The translations under genes were made by a program, and so were the position numbers. Source: Spirochaetota bacterium (GTDB lineage: Bacteria > Spirochaetota > JAGLSM01). From it: DNA of 6,107 nt. The number at the start of each line of letters is the position of its first letter. The first letter of the stretch is position 1. Where the stretch lies: positions 1 through 6,107 of the forward strand of contig JAGLSM010000135.1 in assembly GCA_023135745.1 (NCBI GenBank), written 5' to 3'. The notes beneath the pieces were generated by a model that had not been told where the DNA came from, ran no database searches, and worked only from the letters and a program-made list of their open reading frames with translations. Of this stretch, positions 1-6,064 are shown piece by piece.

Positions 1-3000
1 TCACATAGGTTACTGCAATCTTTGTACTTGAAGCGTCAATCAGATTTGAAGCTATGGAATCGGGGATGTAAATTCGAACCTCACCAAGTGTATTCTCAAC
101 ACTTCCTGAATTAGAAATTGTATACACAAGCGTATTTGTAACGGTAGATGAATCAATTAGAGTAGGTGTGACATAACCGGTTACAAACGCGGGAGGATAT
201 ACAAAATGTGCGACTTTATTTCCGCCGCCAAGGTTGCTTGTATCGTAAAGATCATTTGTATTTGTTGTATTTGCAACCTTAACTGTAAATACAACATCGT
301 TGGTAGCTATGAGACTTACATTATCTATAATGCTAAAAGTTATAGAATCAGTTTCTGTGTTACCAAGAACTCCATTGGCATCATTAACATAATAAAGGTA
401 AATTTTATTATTTGTAATCGTACTATTTCCCGCGTCATCCAGCAGTTTTATACTACTTATAGAAGAAATATTGGTAAATGAAGCCGGTACAGTAATTTCC
501 AGCATTTTGATATCATTGAAAGATCCGCCGGTATTATTTATCTGAACAGTTAACTGGGTTGTATAATCTGAAGTATAAACATGGTTGGTGAAATTCTGCG
601 AATAAGAGTTGTTAATCTGCAAATTTGCCTGACCGGCTGCCGGCGGATTTTTCCAGTAAATATCCCAGGTTGAACTGCCTTCAGTCCCGCTAACCCAACC
701 GTCACCGTTCTCATTATCAGCAATCAATGAAATCAATGAGTTCGTATTTCCTGACATTGGAGTAATATTGTCGTAGATAAAAAGAGTAATTGTGTCATTG
801 CCGCCATTTGGAATATTCTTTCCATCAGCCTTATAATCAAAGAGAAGGAAATTCGAAGCAGCGTAATATTGTATATTGGCGGAATTCGCTATTATTGAAC
901 TGGAAACACCGGAAATATTAGTAATAAGAGAAGGCAGGAAAAGCCCGGCTTTTTTAATAGTGTTGCCTGCACCTCCATTGTTGTTAATTGTATAGGTTAT
1001 ACTGTTTGCCTTTATGTTATTATACTGAAAATTTGTACCGTTCTCGACAACGGCTGTAACAAGAGAACCCTGCACATCCGCCGGAAGCTGTCTTACAATT
1101 ACAAGGTTATTCGGGTACGTAGAATTTGTTCTGCATATGGCTGATGATGTTCCTGGTATTGATGAAAAAACTTCGGCTGTCCATATTGTGTTTGTCTGTG
1201 CCCCGGAAAAATTTGTCGGGGTACTGTCAACCTGAATTGTAATCCTGTCCAAACCGCCGGGTGAAGGAAGACCGCCGCCTTCAGCTGAATATAGTACATA
1301 TATATAATTTGTTCCTGATACATTTGTAGCAAAAACATTCGCGTCATCATTTGCAATATATAATGAAGAAAACCTGGTAGAATCTACTGTATTTACATAA
1401 TAATCATCAGGAACTCTGATCCTTAATTCTGAAATCGGCGGAGAATTCTCGTTAGTTGTTGCTATATAGTAAAAAATTGTTCTGTTATTACCAACATACA
1501 AAATTTCAGGAGCAACTGTCGCAAGCGCGTCAGGATCAATGAAGGTCTTAACAGACATTGTGTCTCCTGAAAACGGCGTTCCGGTATAGGCATCACCGGA
1601 AACAGATTTCATTTTGCCTGTAGTACTCCACCTGCTGTAGGCCTGTCCGTTGTATTTAACACAATCCGCGTAAACGGTAAAAGTATCACCCGTACCATTA
1701 GGGCTTGAAGGTGAAGGCATTGTAAAATTTACAATTATACGCTTATCTGTTGAAGAGTTATTAATAACCCCGTTATTGGCATCACTGGTCTGTCTAAAAC
1801 GGAATTTAACTTCATCACCTGACACACTGACATACACCTGATTATCAAGGGTCGGAACTGAATCAATTCTGGTCATAAGACTCAACGCAGCTATAGTTCC
1901 GTGATTTGTCCCTGATCCGTTTTCTGTAAAAACCTGAATATTGTTTGTATCCCACGAATAGCTTGAATAAGCTGCAGGTTTTTTTATAATAAATTCACCG
2001 ATACCTGCGTCATTTGCCGTGAATGTTGGTGTAATAATAACCTGGAATATATTTGTAGAACCTGCTGCTATTTCATAAGGTGTTATTTCAGTATTGATTG
2101 ATGAGGCCACTGACCGCATCAAAACAGTATCTATATCCGCGGCCTGCATTTCACAATCATACCTTTTTGACTCCATCCCGGTCATAAACTTTATACTCTG
2201 ATTCCATCCTACAGAAGCACTTCCAACAAGCAAAAATTCATTAGGATATGGATTTCCTCCGGTGTCATCGGGATTTGGGTTTATATAAAATCTGACATTT
2301 GTTCCGTCATGAGTAAGACGAATTACTACCGGATTATTATTTGCCGGTGTTGGATTATCTGTATCATCACCGTTATTACTTTCAAGCTCATCAACACCCC
2401 ACTGTTCATCATAGTTCCACTCAAGAGTATAAGTTGCATCATTAATAATATTATTTGTTGTCCTATCAGGACCAATAGCCTGTGTAAGATCAAACCTCTG
2501 CTCTGAGCTTATATAATAACCCCATGTACTTCTCGGTTGTGTACCAGCACCACTGAGATTAAAATTCATTCTCATCATATCGTACATTAAAATATAGTTT
2601 TCAAATGTACTATATTCTGAAGCGCCTGCCTGAAGATTATAAGGATCACTCACCAACCAAAAACTCTGAGCGGCTATATGTCTGTGACTTTCTTCATTAT
2701 TTCGACCATAAATATTATCGTGCGGATCTATTCTGGCATATGTCCTTCTAAATTCAACACCAAAAGGATTTGTTGGAGAAGCATTGTAACTCACATTGCT
2801 GTAAAATGCCATGCGGCCGACCCAACTCCCTATATAAGCAAGATCATTAGCGTTTACATTATTTCGAATTTGAATTGCATTTCCGGCTCTGCTTATAGTC
2901 ATATCAGTGGCATTACCTGATATACCAATCCTTCCATAGGGAAAATTAAGGGCCCATCCATCAGTATTCGCGGTAAAATCATTATAATAATAAGTAGAAA

Positions 3001-3088
3001 GTATTACTGAATATGTTAAAAGAGTTGCAGAAAGAAGGATAAAACTCCAGAATAATCTGCGCACTGTTGTAATTAGATATGGCCTCAT
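1..3088 (-). CDS. Giant exported modular beta-sandwich protein, N-terminal 1029 residues (3' end outside window)
   Basis: I read this frame codon by codon from the ATG at 3088 to the left edge and found no stop in 1029 codons, which is decisive in DNA this AT-rich. The start follows an AGGGGG Shine-Dalgarno. Residues 1-11 carry three arginines and residues 12-31 are hydrophobic, so the protein is probably exported; no clear cleavage site is visible, and a retained membrane anchor is possible. Residues about 36-330 look like a concanavalin-like/LamG lectin domain: it opens with NDFTANTDGW and has the strand-like motif LTHDGTNVRFYINPNPDD at about 258-275. From about 331 on come tandem beta-sandwich modules rich in Asn, Thr and Ser. 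Only three cysteines are seen (312, 476, 652). The C-terminus, which would show any anchor or secretion signal, is missing. A surface adhesin, sheath or carbohydrate-binding role is inference. The family is not recognised by name. Confidence -1.
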   Translation of the reverse strand, partial: MRPYLITTVRRLFWSFILLSATLLTYSVILSTYYYNDFTANTDGWALNFPYGRIGISGNATDMTISRAGNAIQIRNNVNANDLAYIGSWVGRMAFYSNVSYNASPTNPFGVEFRRTYARIDPHDNIYGRNNEESHRHIAAQSFWLVSDPYNLQAGASEYSTFENYILMYDMMRMNFNLSGAGTQPRSTWGYYISSEQRFDLTQAIGPDRTTNNIINDATYTLEWNYDEQWGVDELESNNGDDTDNPTPANNNPVVIRLTHDGTNVRFYINPNPDDTGGNPYPNEFLLVGSASVGWNQSIKFMTGMESKRYDCEMQAADIDTVLMRSVASSINTEITPYEIAAGSTNIFQVIITPTFTANDAGIGEFIIKKPAAYSSYSWDTNNIQVFTENGSGTNHGTIAALSLMTRIDSVPTLDNQVYVSVSGDEVKFRFRQTSDANNGVINNSSTDKRIIVNFTMPSPSSPNGTGDTFTVYADCVKYNGQAYSRWSTTGKMKSVSGDAYTGTPFSGDTMSVKTFIDPDALATVAPEILYVGNNRTIFYYIATTNENSPPISELRIRVPDDYYVNTVDSTRFSSLYIANDDANVFATNVSGTNYIYVLYSAEGGGLPSPGGLDRITIQVDSTPTNFSGAQTNTIWTAEVFSSIPGTSSAICRTNSTYPNNLVIVRQLPADVQGSLVTAVVENGTNFQYNNIKANSITYTINNNGGAGNTIKKAGLFLPSLITNISGVSSSIIANSANIQYYAASNFLLFDYKADGKNIPNGGNDTITLFIYDNITPMSGNTNSLISLIADNENGDGWVSGTEGSSTWDIYWKNPPAAGQANLQINNSYSQNFTNHVYTSDYTTQLTVQINNTGGSFNDIKMLEITVPASFTNISSISSIKLLDDAGNSTITNNKIYLYYVNDANGVLGNTETDSITFSIIDNVSLIATNDVVFTVKVANTTNTNDLYDTSNLGGGNKVAHFVYPPAFVTGYVTPTLIDSSTVTNTLVYTISNSGSVENTLGEVRIYIPDSIASNLIDASSTKIAVTYV
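194..2098 (-). repeat. Four tandem beta-sandwich modules in the giant protein
   Basis: Two motifs alternate along the protein. Motif A has the shape 'hydrophobic strand, xxNxGG/TN, spacer, hydrophobic strand, P' and is seen near residues 345-371, 537-561, 696-719, 845-868 and 986-1009 (QLTVQINNTGGSFNDIKMLE at 845 is the clearest). Motif B has the shape 'D-x-I-x-hydrophobic, D/P, spacer, strand' near 449-475, 614-641, 764-790 and 914-940 (NDTITLFIYDN and TDSITFSIIDN are the closest pair). Approximate module limits are residues 331-515, 516-665, 666-820 and 821-965, with a fifth module starting at about 966 (position 193) and cut by the window edge. Identity between modules is low, so they are old duplications. 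They resemble CARDB/DUF11-like Ig-fold spacers in pattern, but the exact family is not identified. Confidence -1.
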
Positions 3089-3093
3089 ATCCG

Positions 3094-3099
3094 CCCCCT
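3094..3099 (-). promoter_or_regulatory. Ribosome binding site of the giant protein gene
   Basis: Read on the minus strand, AGGGGG sits five bases before the ATG at 3088. It is a GC-rich Shine-Dalgarno in an otherwise very AT-rich leader, and it supports this ATG as the start. Confidence -1.
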
Positions 3100-3136
3100 A
3101 TAGGGTTTTTATTTGGGATGATCCTTATGGACCATC
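3096..3136 (-). promoter_or_regulatory. Structured leader of the giant protein mRNA
   Basis: On the minus strand, GATGGTCC-ATAA-GGATCATC (3136-3117) forms an eight-pair stem with a tetraloop and one G-U pair. It is followed by the perfect palindrome CCCTATAGGG (3105-3096), whose right half overlaps the Shine-Dalgarno. The CCC could pair with the G-run and hide the ribosome binding site. The structure is visible in the sequence; a regulatory role is inference. I do not recognise a known riboswitch class. Confidence -1.
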
Positions 3137-3237
3137 TATATTAATACGCCGCAATAAAAAACAGGCATCAAACTATCATTCCAAATAACTACTAAACCAT
3201 ATCAATTTACTATTGTATATTTTATATTACTGCAAAT

Positions 3238-3266
3238 TTCATACCAAATAGAAATTTTCTCTTCAA
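3238..3266 (-). promoter_or_regulatory. Possible promoter of the giant protein gene
   Basis: On the minus strand, TTGAAG (3266-3261) and TATGAA (3243-3238) are separated by 17 bases. Each matches the sigma-70 consensus at four of six positions. AT-rich DNA gives such matches by chance, so this is only a candidate. It would give a leader of about 145 bases including the hairpin near the start codon. Confidence -1.
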
Positions 3267-3309
3267 TCTATCTTATTATATAACAGCATGTTAGAAATTT
3301 TTATTCTAT

Positions 3310-3347
3310 CAAAATTTGTGGAAATTCCTGATAAAACAAAATTTGTG
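3310..3347. repeat. Direct repeat of CAAAATTTGTG
   Basis: The 11-base word CAAAATTTGTG occurs at 3310-3320 and again at 3337-3347, 27 bases apart. It lies upstream of the candidate promoter of the giant protein gene, a position where paired activator sites are often found. No regulator can be named. Confidence -1.
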
Positions 3348-3365
3348 TCGTATTTTCAACACATG

Positions 3366-3382
3366 TGGGTAATTTTTACCCA
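3366..3382. promoter_or_regulatory. Palindrome TGGGTAATTTTTACCCA, operator-like
   Basis: Seven-base arms (TGGGTAA and TTACCCA) flank a TTT centre with no mismatch. As RNA it would form a small hairpin, but no T-run follows on the minus strand, so a terminator is unlikely. A dimeric regulator site is possible. The half word AATTTTTAC is repeated at once to the right. Confidence -1.
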
Positions 3383-3447
3383 ATTTTTACAAAAAACGTA
3401 AATATCGCTAATTCACTAAAAATGAATAAAAAAACATTATTACGTTT

Positions 3448-3503
3448 GATTATCGGTTAGCACTGACTGATTCTTGAACTTTTGAAGAAATCGGCAGCTG
3501 ATT
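3448..3503. repeat. Degenerate GATT-type intergenic repeat, copy downstream of the propeller gene
   Basis: The stretch contains CGGTTAGCACTGACTGATT (3454-3472) and a second CTGATT at 3498-3503. It resembles the clearer copy at 4819-4860 (CGGATTAGACTGATTT), in the same orientation. These GATT-periodic stretches look like short interspersed intergenic repeats known from many environmental bacteria. The match is imperfect and the call is tentative. Confidence -1.
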
Positions 3504-3535
3504 TATTAATTTTAAGCTATTTTGTATTTATGCTG

Positions 3536-4726
3536 TCATAAGTTTAATATATAGAGATTTTTTCCGGACAGTACAGCAAGTTTACCTGAGTTCACCGCTA
3601 TATCATCTATCCATAAATTTTTAAGCAGAACCCTTTTTACAAATTTATAATTTTTTCCAATTTTTTTTATTTTAAAAATCCCATTTCTTGAGCCTGCCGC
3701 AAAGGCTCTCTTTTTGTATTTAATTATTTTAAAAAAATCGCCTGCCAATCCTTTTATTCTTACCGCTTTATCGGTCAGCGGATTATAAATCCATATACCG
3801 CCGTTTGGAATAAGTGTATTATTTCTGTTTACATCCATAAATAATTTCAAATTCTCCCTTACATTCCATGGTTTTCTTTCCCATCTTTTTTGAAAATAAT
3901 TATAGTAGAAAGTACCATAGCTTGTGATTTTAATATTAGCTGGAAGAAATACACTCTGCACTCTGCTTGCCGCAAGTAATAAAATATCTCCACTCACGGT
4001 AGAATCATGAATGATGGCTTTTGTAAGATGATCCCTTGCTCCAAGCATTTCCCATCTTAAGTGTGGTTTCTGTGAATATCTTATTAAACCCATACTCGTA
4101 CACATATAAATCCACTTTTTAAGTTTGGAAATCTTCAAATATTTTATTGGAAAATCTTCAGGTAATTTAAAATTTAGATAAAAGAGAGCTGACATAGGAT
4201 TGTATATATAAATGCCCTTTTTTGCTGCCGCGTATATTAAACCGCCAATAATTGTTAATGAAACAGGGCCGCTTGAAGCAAGGCGGAACATCTTCCAGTA
4301 CCCGCTTTTAATATGGTATTTAAAAACACTTCCATTATTCATTCCGGCCCATATATTTTTACCTGTAACGTAAATTGAAGTTATCCTTGTGCCTAAATCA
4401 TATTTTTTTTCAGTTTTTATCGGCAGGTACATTGCTGACATTTTCCTGGTATTTACAATAGTAATGCCGTATTTTCTGCCCAGGTAAAGATTATTCCCGA
4501 AAGAAAACAATGTAAATGCTGAGTATGACTCTCTTCCCATTAATGGATGATATGGACGGCCCGGAAGATACTTTCCTGATTTGTATACTAATTTCTCAGT
4601 CTTTAAATGAGTTAAATAATCGGTTGTGTTTTTTTTGCCGCTGATTCCGGTAATAGTTATTGTAAGAGTTATAATACAAAGAATAAGCGCGTAATTTTTA
4701 ATTTTGCTCTTTTTTTCATGATTCAT
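3536..4726 (-). CDS. Exported beta-propeller protein, 396 residues
   Basis: The protein starts with a basic stretch (KKSKIK, residues 5-10) and a hydrophobic segment at about 12-29, so it is probably secreted or anchored; the Cys at 17 is not in a good lipobox. The rest shows a repeated pattern of strand, short Gly-containing turn, then strand with aromatic residues: NNLYLGRKYGITIVN (78-92), KNIWAGMNNGSVFKYHIKSG (123-142), GLIYAAAKKGIYIYNP (162-177), KWIYMCTSMGLIRYS (204-218), NGGIWIYNPLTDKAV (308-322), KRAFAAGSRNGIFKIK (339-354) and KLAVLSGKNLYILNL (382-396). This is the signature of a seven- or eight-bladed propeller like the sensor part of hybrid two-component systems, but no membrane helix, kinase or response domain follows. 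It is very Lys- and aromatic-rich. No strong Shine-Dalgarno precedes the ATG, and the other nearby ATG (at 4719) is out of frame. Function unknown; a ligand- or partner-binding envelope protein is inferred. Confidence -1.
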   Translation of the reverse strand: MNHEKKSKIKNYALILCIITLTITITGISGKKNTTDYLTHLKTEKLVYKSGKYLPGRPYHPLMGRESYSAFTLFSFGNNLYLGRKYGITIVNTRKMSAMYLPIKTEKKYDLGTRITSIYVTGKNIWAGMNNGSVFKYHIKSGYWKMFRLASSGPVSLTIIGGLIYAAAKKGIYIYNPMSALFYLNFKLPEDFPIKYLKISKLKKWIYMCTSMGLIRYSQKPHLRWEMLGARDHLTKAIIHDSTVSGDILLLAASRVQSVFLPANIKITSYGTFYYNYFQKRWERKPWNVRENLKLFMDVNRNNTLIPNGGIWIYNPLTDKAVRIKGLAGDFFKIIKYKKRAFAAGSRNGIFKIKKIGKNYKFVKRVLLKNLWIDDIAVNSGKLAVLSGKNLYILNL

Positions 4727-4818
4727 ACTACTTTATCGACCCGGATTATGCTCTTCTTAATACCGAGAAGTCTTTAAAGGAAACATTGAATTGGGTTGAT
4801 TGGAAATAGGATAGAACT

Positions 4819-4860
4819 CGGATTAGACTGATTTACGCTGATTTGTTTGACACTGATCTT
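4819..4860. repeat. GATT-type intergenic repeat upstream of galU
   Basis: CTGATTT occurs at 4828-4834 and 4838-4844, ten bases apart, with GGATTAG before them and CTGATC at 4853-4858 after them. The roughly helical-turn period and the location between genes resemble the interspersed ATTA/GATT-word repeats seen in many uncultured bacterial genomes. A related, more degenerate copy lies at 3448-3503, on the other side of the propeller gene. Family membership comes from pattern memory and has not been tested. Confidence -1.
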
Positions 4861-4922
4861 TTTTTTCATTTCAAGCAAGAATAAATTTAAATTGCATATT
4901 AAATAATGACTGATATTATATT

Positions 4923-4928
4923 TATAAT
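4923..4928 (+). promoter_or_regulatory. Possible -10 box of galU
   Basis: A perfect TATAAT lies 22 bases before the galU start, inside an AT-rich tract. No good -35 box is found 16-18 bases upstream. If used, it would give a very short leader in which the Shine-Dalgarno is almost at the 5' end. The match may be chance in AT-rich DNA. Confidence -1.
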
Positions 4929-4939
4929 ACTGAAAACCC

Positions 4940-4944
4940 GGAGG
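4940..4944 (+). promoter_or_regulatory. Ribosome binding site of galU
   Basis: GGAGG lies five bases before the TTG at 4950. It fixes TTG as the initiation codon: the family's N-terminus (KGVIIAAGYGTRFLP) begins right after it, and no in-frame ATG exists before residue 25. Confidence -1.
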
Positions 4945-4949
4945 TTAGC

Positions 4950-5792
4950 TTGAAAGGTGTAATAATTGCCGCAGGATACGGAACACGGTTTCTTCCCGCG
5001 ACAAAAACAGTCCCCAAGGAAATGTTTCCTCTAATCGATAAACCGGCTATCTCTTTTATTGTTGAAGAATTTATAGATTCAGGAATAGAAGACATTTTGA
5101 TCATATCAAGCAGACGTAAAAAATCACTGGAAGATTATTTTGACAGGGAAGTGGAACTTGAGTCAGTTTTCACAAAAGAAAACAGCCAAAAGAAACTTGA
5201 AAAAATAAAACCGCTAAAAGCTAATATCTGTTTTATACGCCAACAGGAAATGAGGGGTACCGGAGATGCCCTTCTTTTAGCACAAGACTTCGCTTCAGGC
5301 AGTCAAATCTGCGTAGCTTATCCGGATGATATTGTTTTTTCCGATATCCCTTTAACCAGACAATTAATGAATGCCTGCACGTCAGCTGAAGATACAGTCC
5401 TTGGGGTTATGAATGTAGCTGACAATGAAATAGACAGGTACGGCATTGTTGATACTAATGATAATGGAAGAGTCAGTAAACTGGTTGAGAAACCTGCGAT
5501 TGGAAGCGTTAAGAGTAATCTTGCAGTAATAGGCAGGTATATACTGTCTACGGAAATTTTTCCTTTATTAATAGAAGAAAAAAAGAAAAACCCTTCAGGT
5601 GAATTCTTCCAGATTGATCCTATAAATAAGCTTGCTTCCATGGGTAAGGTTAAAAGCCATGCATTTAGCGGGATTCGTCTTGATGTAGGAGACCCTCTTG
5701 GATATTTAAAAGCACTCGTTGAATATGGATTAATGCGTGAAGACTTAAAAGATTCTTTTTTCTCATATCTTAAAAAGGTCGTTAGCAGGTAG
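4950..5792 (+). CDS. galU: UTP-glucose-1-phosphate uridylyltransferase (GalU type)
   Basis: This enzyme joins UTP and glucose-1-phosphate to give UDP-glucose and pyrophosphate, in the cytoplasm, for envelope polysaccharides and glycolipids. At 280 residues it is complete and near the family length (about 290). The nucleotide-binding signature GYGTRFLPATKTVPKEMFPL spans residues 9-28, with R13 and K23 as the expected catalytic or phosphate-contacting residues. The metal-site Asp lies in YPDD (124-127), the sugar-phosphate motif VEKP is at 179-182, GRYILSTEIF at 195-204, and the C-terminal GIRLDVGDPLGYLKALVEYG at 241-260. Variations: the usual GLGHA is GTGDA (103-107), and the usual GE-QLTD is GEFFQID (217-223). 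These fit a divergent GalU clade; a related nucleotidyltransferase with another sugar is possible but less likely. It starts at TTG behind a strong ribosome binding site and appears to be monocistronic, diverging from the propeller gene. Confidence -1.
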   Translation: MKGVIIAAGYGTRFLPATKTVPKEMFPLIDKPAISFIVEEFIDSGIEDILIISSRRKKSLEDYFDREVELESVFTKENSQKKLEKIKPLKANICFIRQQEMRGTGDALLLAQDFASGSQICVAYPDDIVFSDIPLTRQLMNACTSAEDTVLGVMNVADNEIDRYGIVDTNDNGRVSKLVEKPAIGSVKSNLAVIGRYILSTEIFPLLIEEKKKNPSGEFFQIDPINKLASMGKVKSHAFSGIRLDVGDPLGYLKALVEYGLMREDLKDSFFSYLKKVVSR

Positions 5793-5800
5793 AGCCTTTT
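5773..5800 (+). terminator. Weak hairpin overlapping the galU stop
   Basis: AAAAGG (5773-5778) can pair with CCTTTT (5795-5800) across a 16-base loop that contains the stop codon. The T-run is part of the stem and no further T-run follows, so this is a poor intrinsic terminator. Confidence -1.
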
Positions 5801-5806
5801 ACTATG

Positions 5807-5850
5807 TTCATAATTTATGGTTCTCACTAAGAAACCAAAAATAATATGAA
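5807..5850. terminator. Imperfect long hairpin downstream of galU
   Basis: TTCATAATTTATGGTTCT (5807-5824) is the imperfect reverse complement of AGAAACCAAAAATAATATGAA (5830-5850), with a CACTA loop. The inner TGGTT/AACCA part is perfect. It lies 15 bases after the galU stop, where a transcript end is expected, but no U-tract follows. It could act as an RNA-stabilising 3' hairpin. Confidence -1.
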
Positions 5851-5915
5851 GCTGCATATTTTGTACAATCCTATTTTTTGAAAAAAATGGAAGAATATTC
5901 TGTTTTATCAAAGTC

Positions 5916-6064
5916 ATGTTGCGCATCACTATTTTTTTGGGAAATGCACTGTCTGAGTAACTAAAGATTCAATATCCAATACATTTCACTTTTACAAACG
6001 ATTTTATTTATGTAATAAATTTTATACGAGTTTGCATTTTCAAAAAAATATTGATGCGCAACAT
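5916..6064. repeat. Inverted repeat with 32-33 base arms, MITE-like or large hairpin
   Basis: The left arm at 5916-5948 begins ATGTTGCGCATCA, then CTA, T7, GGGAAATGCA. The right arm at 6064-6033, read on the minus strand, begins with the same ATGTTGCGCATCA, then ATA, T7, GAAAATGCA. The first 13 bases are identical, and the arms differ only at one base before the T-run and in the G/A run after it. The inner 84 bases have no gene. The size of 149 bases suits a miniature inverted-repeat element. I see no clear target-site duplication in the flanks (AAGTC on the left, CATAC on the right). Confidence -1.

Larger units (their letters stand above)
3089..3535. other. 447-base AT-rich intergenic region
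   Basis: No credible gene lies here on either strand. It holds the leader, candidate promoter, direct repeat, palindrome and GATT-type repeat listed separately. I looked for a terminator of the propeller gene just after its stop at 3536. Only weak stems are present, such as AATC/GATT around 3490-3504 and a four-pair stem with a T7 tail on the minus strand near 3446-3429. Read-through into the giant protein gene therefore cannot be excluded. Confidence -1.
4727..4949. other. Divergent intergenic region between the propeller gene and galU
   Basis: This 223-base stretch must hold both promoters. On the plus strand it has the GATT-type repeat, an isolated TTGACA at 4847-4852 without a well-spaced -10 box, an AT-rich tract from about 4880, and the galU start signals. 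On the minus strand I see no convincing promoter for the propeller gene. A 35-codon open stretch with no start (4702-4806, stop TAG at 4807-4809) ends here and may be chance. Confidence -1.

Noticed and set aside
206..2920. Open frames of 65-91 codons on the plus strand (206-481, 2309-2506, 2678-2920) and an 85-codon one on the minus strand (1099-1356)
   Set aside because: They overlap the 1029-codon minus-strand gene in other frames, have unlikely compositions (runs of Ile and Cys), and lack ribosome binding sites.
3095..3110. Plus-strand terminator (CCCTATAGGG followed by TTTTT)
   Set aside because: No plus-strand gene lies upstream to be terminated, and the stem is only three G-C pairs. 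The minus-strand leader role explains it better.
3089..3180. Cyclic-di-GMP or other known riboswitch before the giant gene
   Set aside because: The conserved motifs of the known classes that I can recall are not present; only generic hairpins are seen.
4673..4684. Lipoprotein signal in the propeller protein (Cys17)
   Set aside because: The residues before Cys are L-I-L, and only a few hydrophobic residues precede it, so it does not fit a lipobox.
4847..4852. Perfect TTGACA as a galU -35 box
   Set aside because: Seventeen or eighteen bases downstream there is only TTCAAG or TCAAGC, not a -10 box. The word belongs to the GATT-type repeat.
4922..5104. 60-codon minus-strand frame opposite the galU start
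   Set aside because: It is antisense to the conserved nucleotide-binding motif of GalU and covers its ribosome binding site.
5318..5929. 203-codon minus-strand frame opposite galU
   Set aside because: Most of it is the antisense of galU, whose motifs are unambiguous. Its translation is low-complexity Ser/Leu with no recognisable domain.
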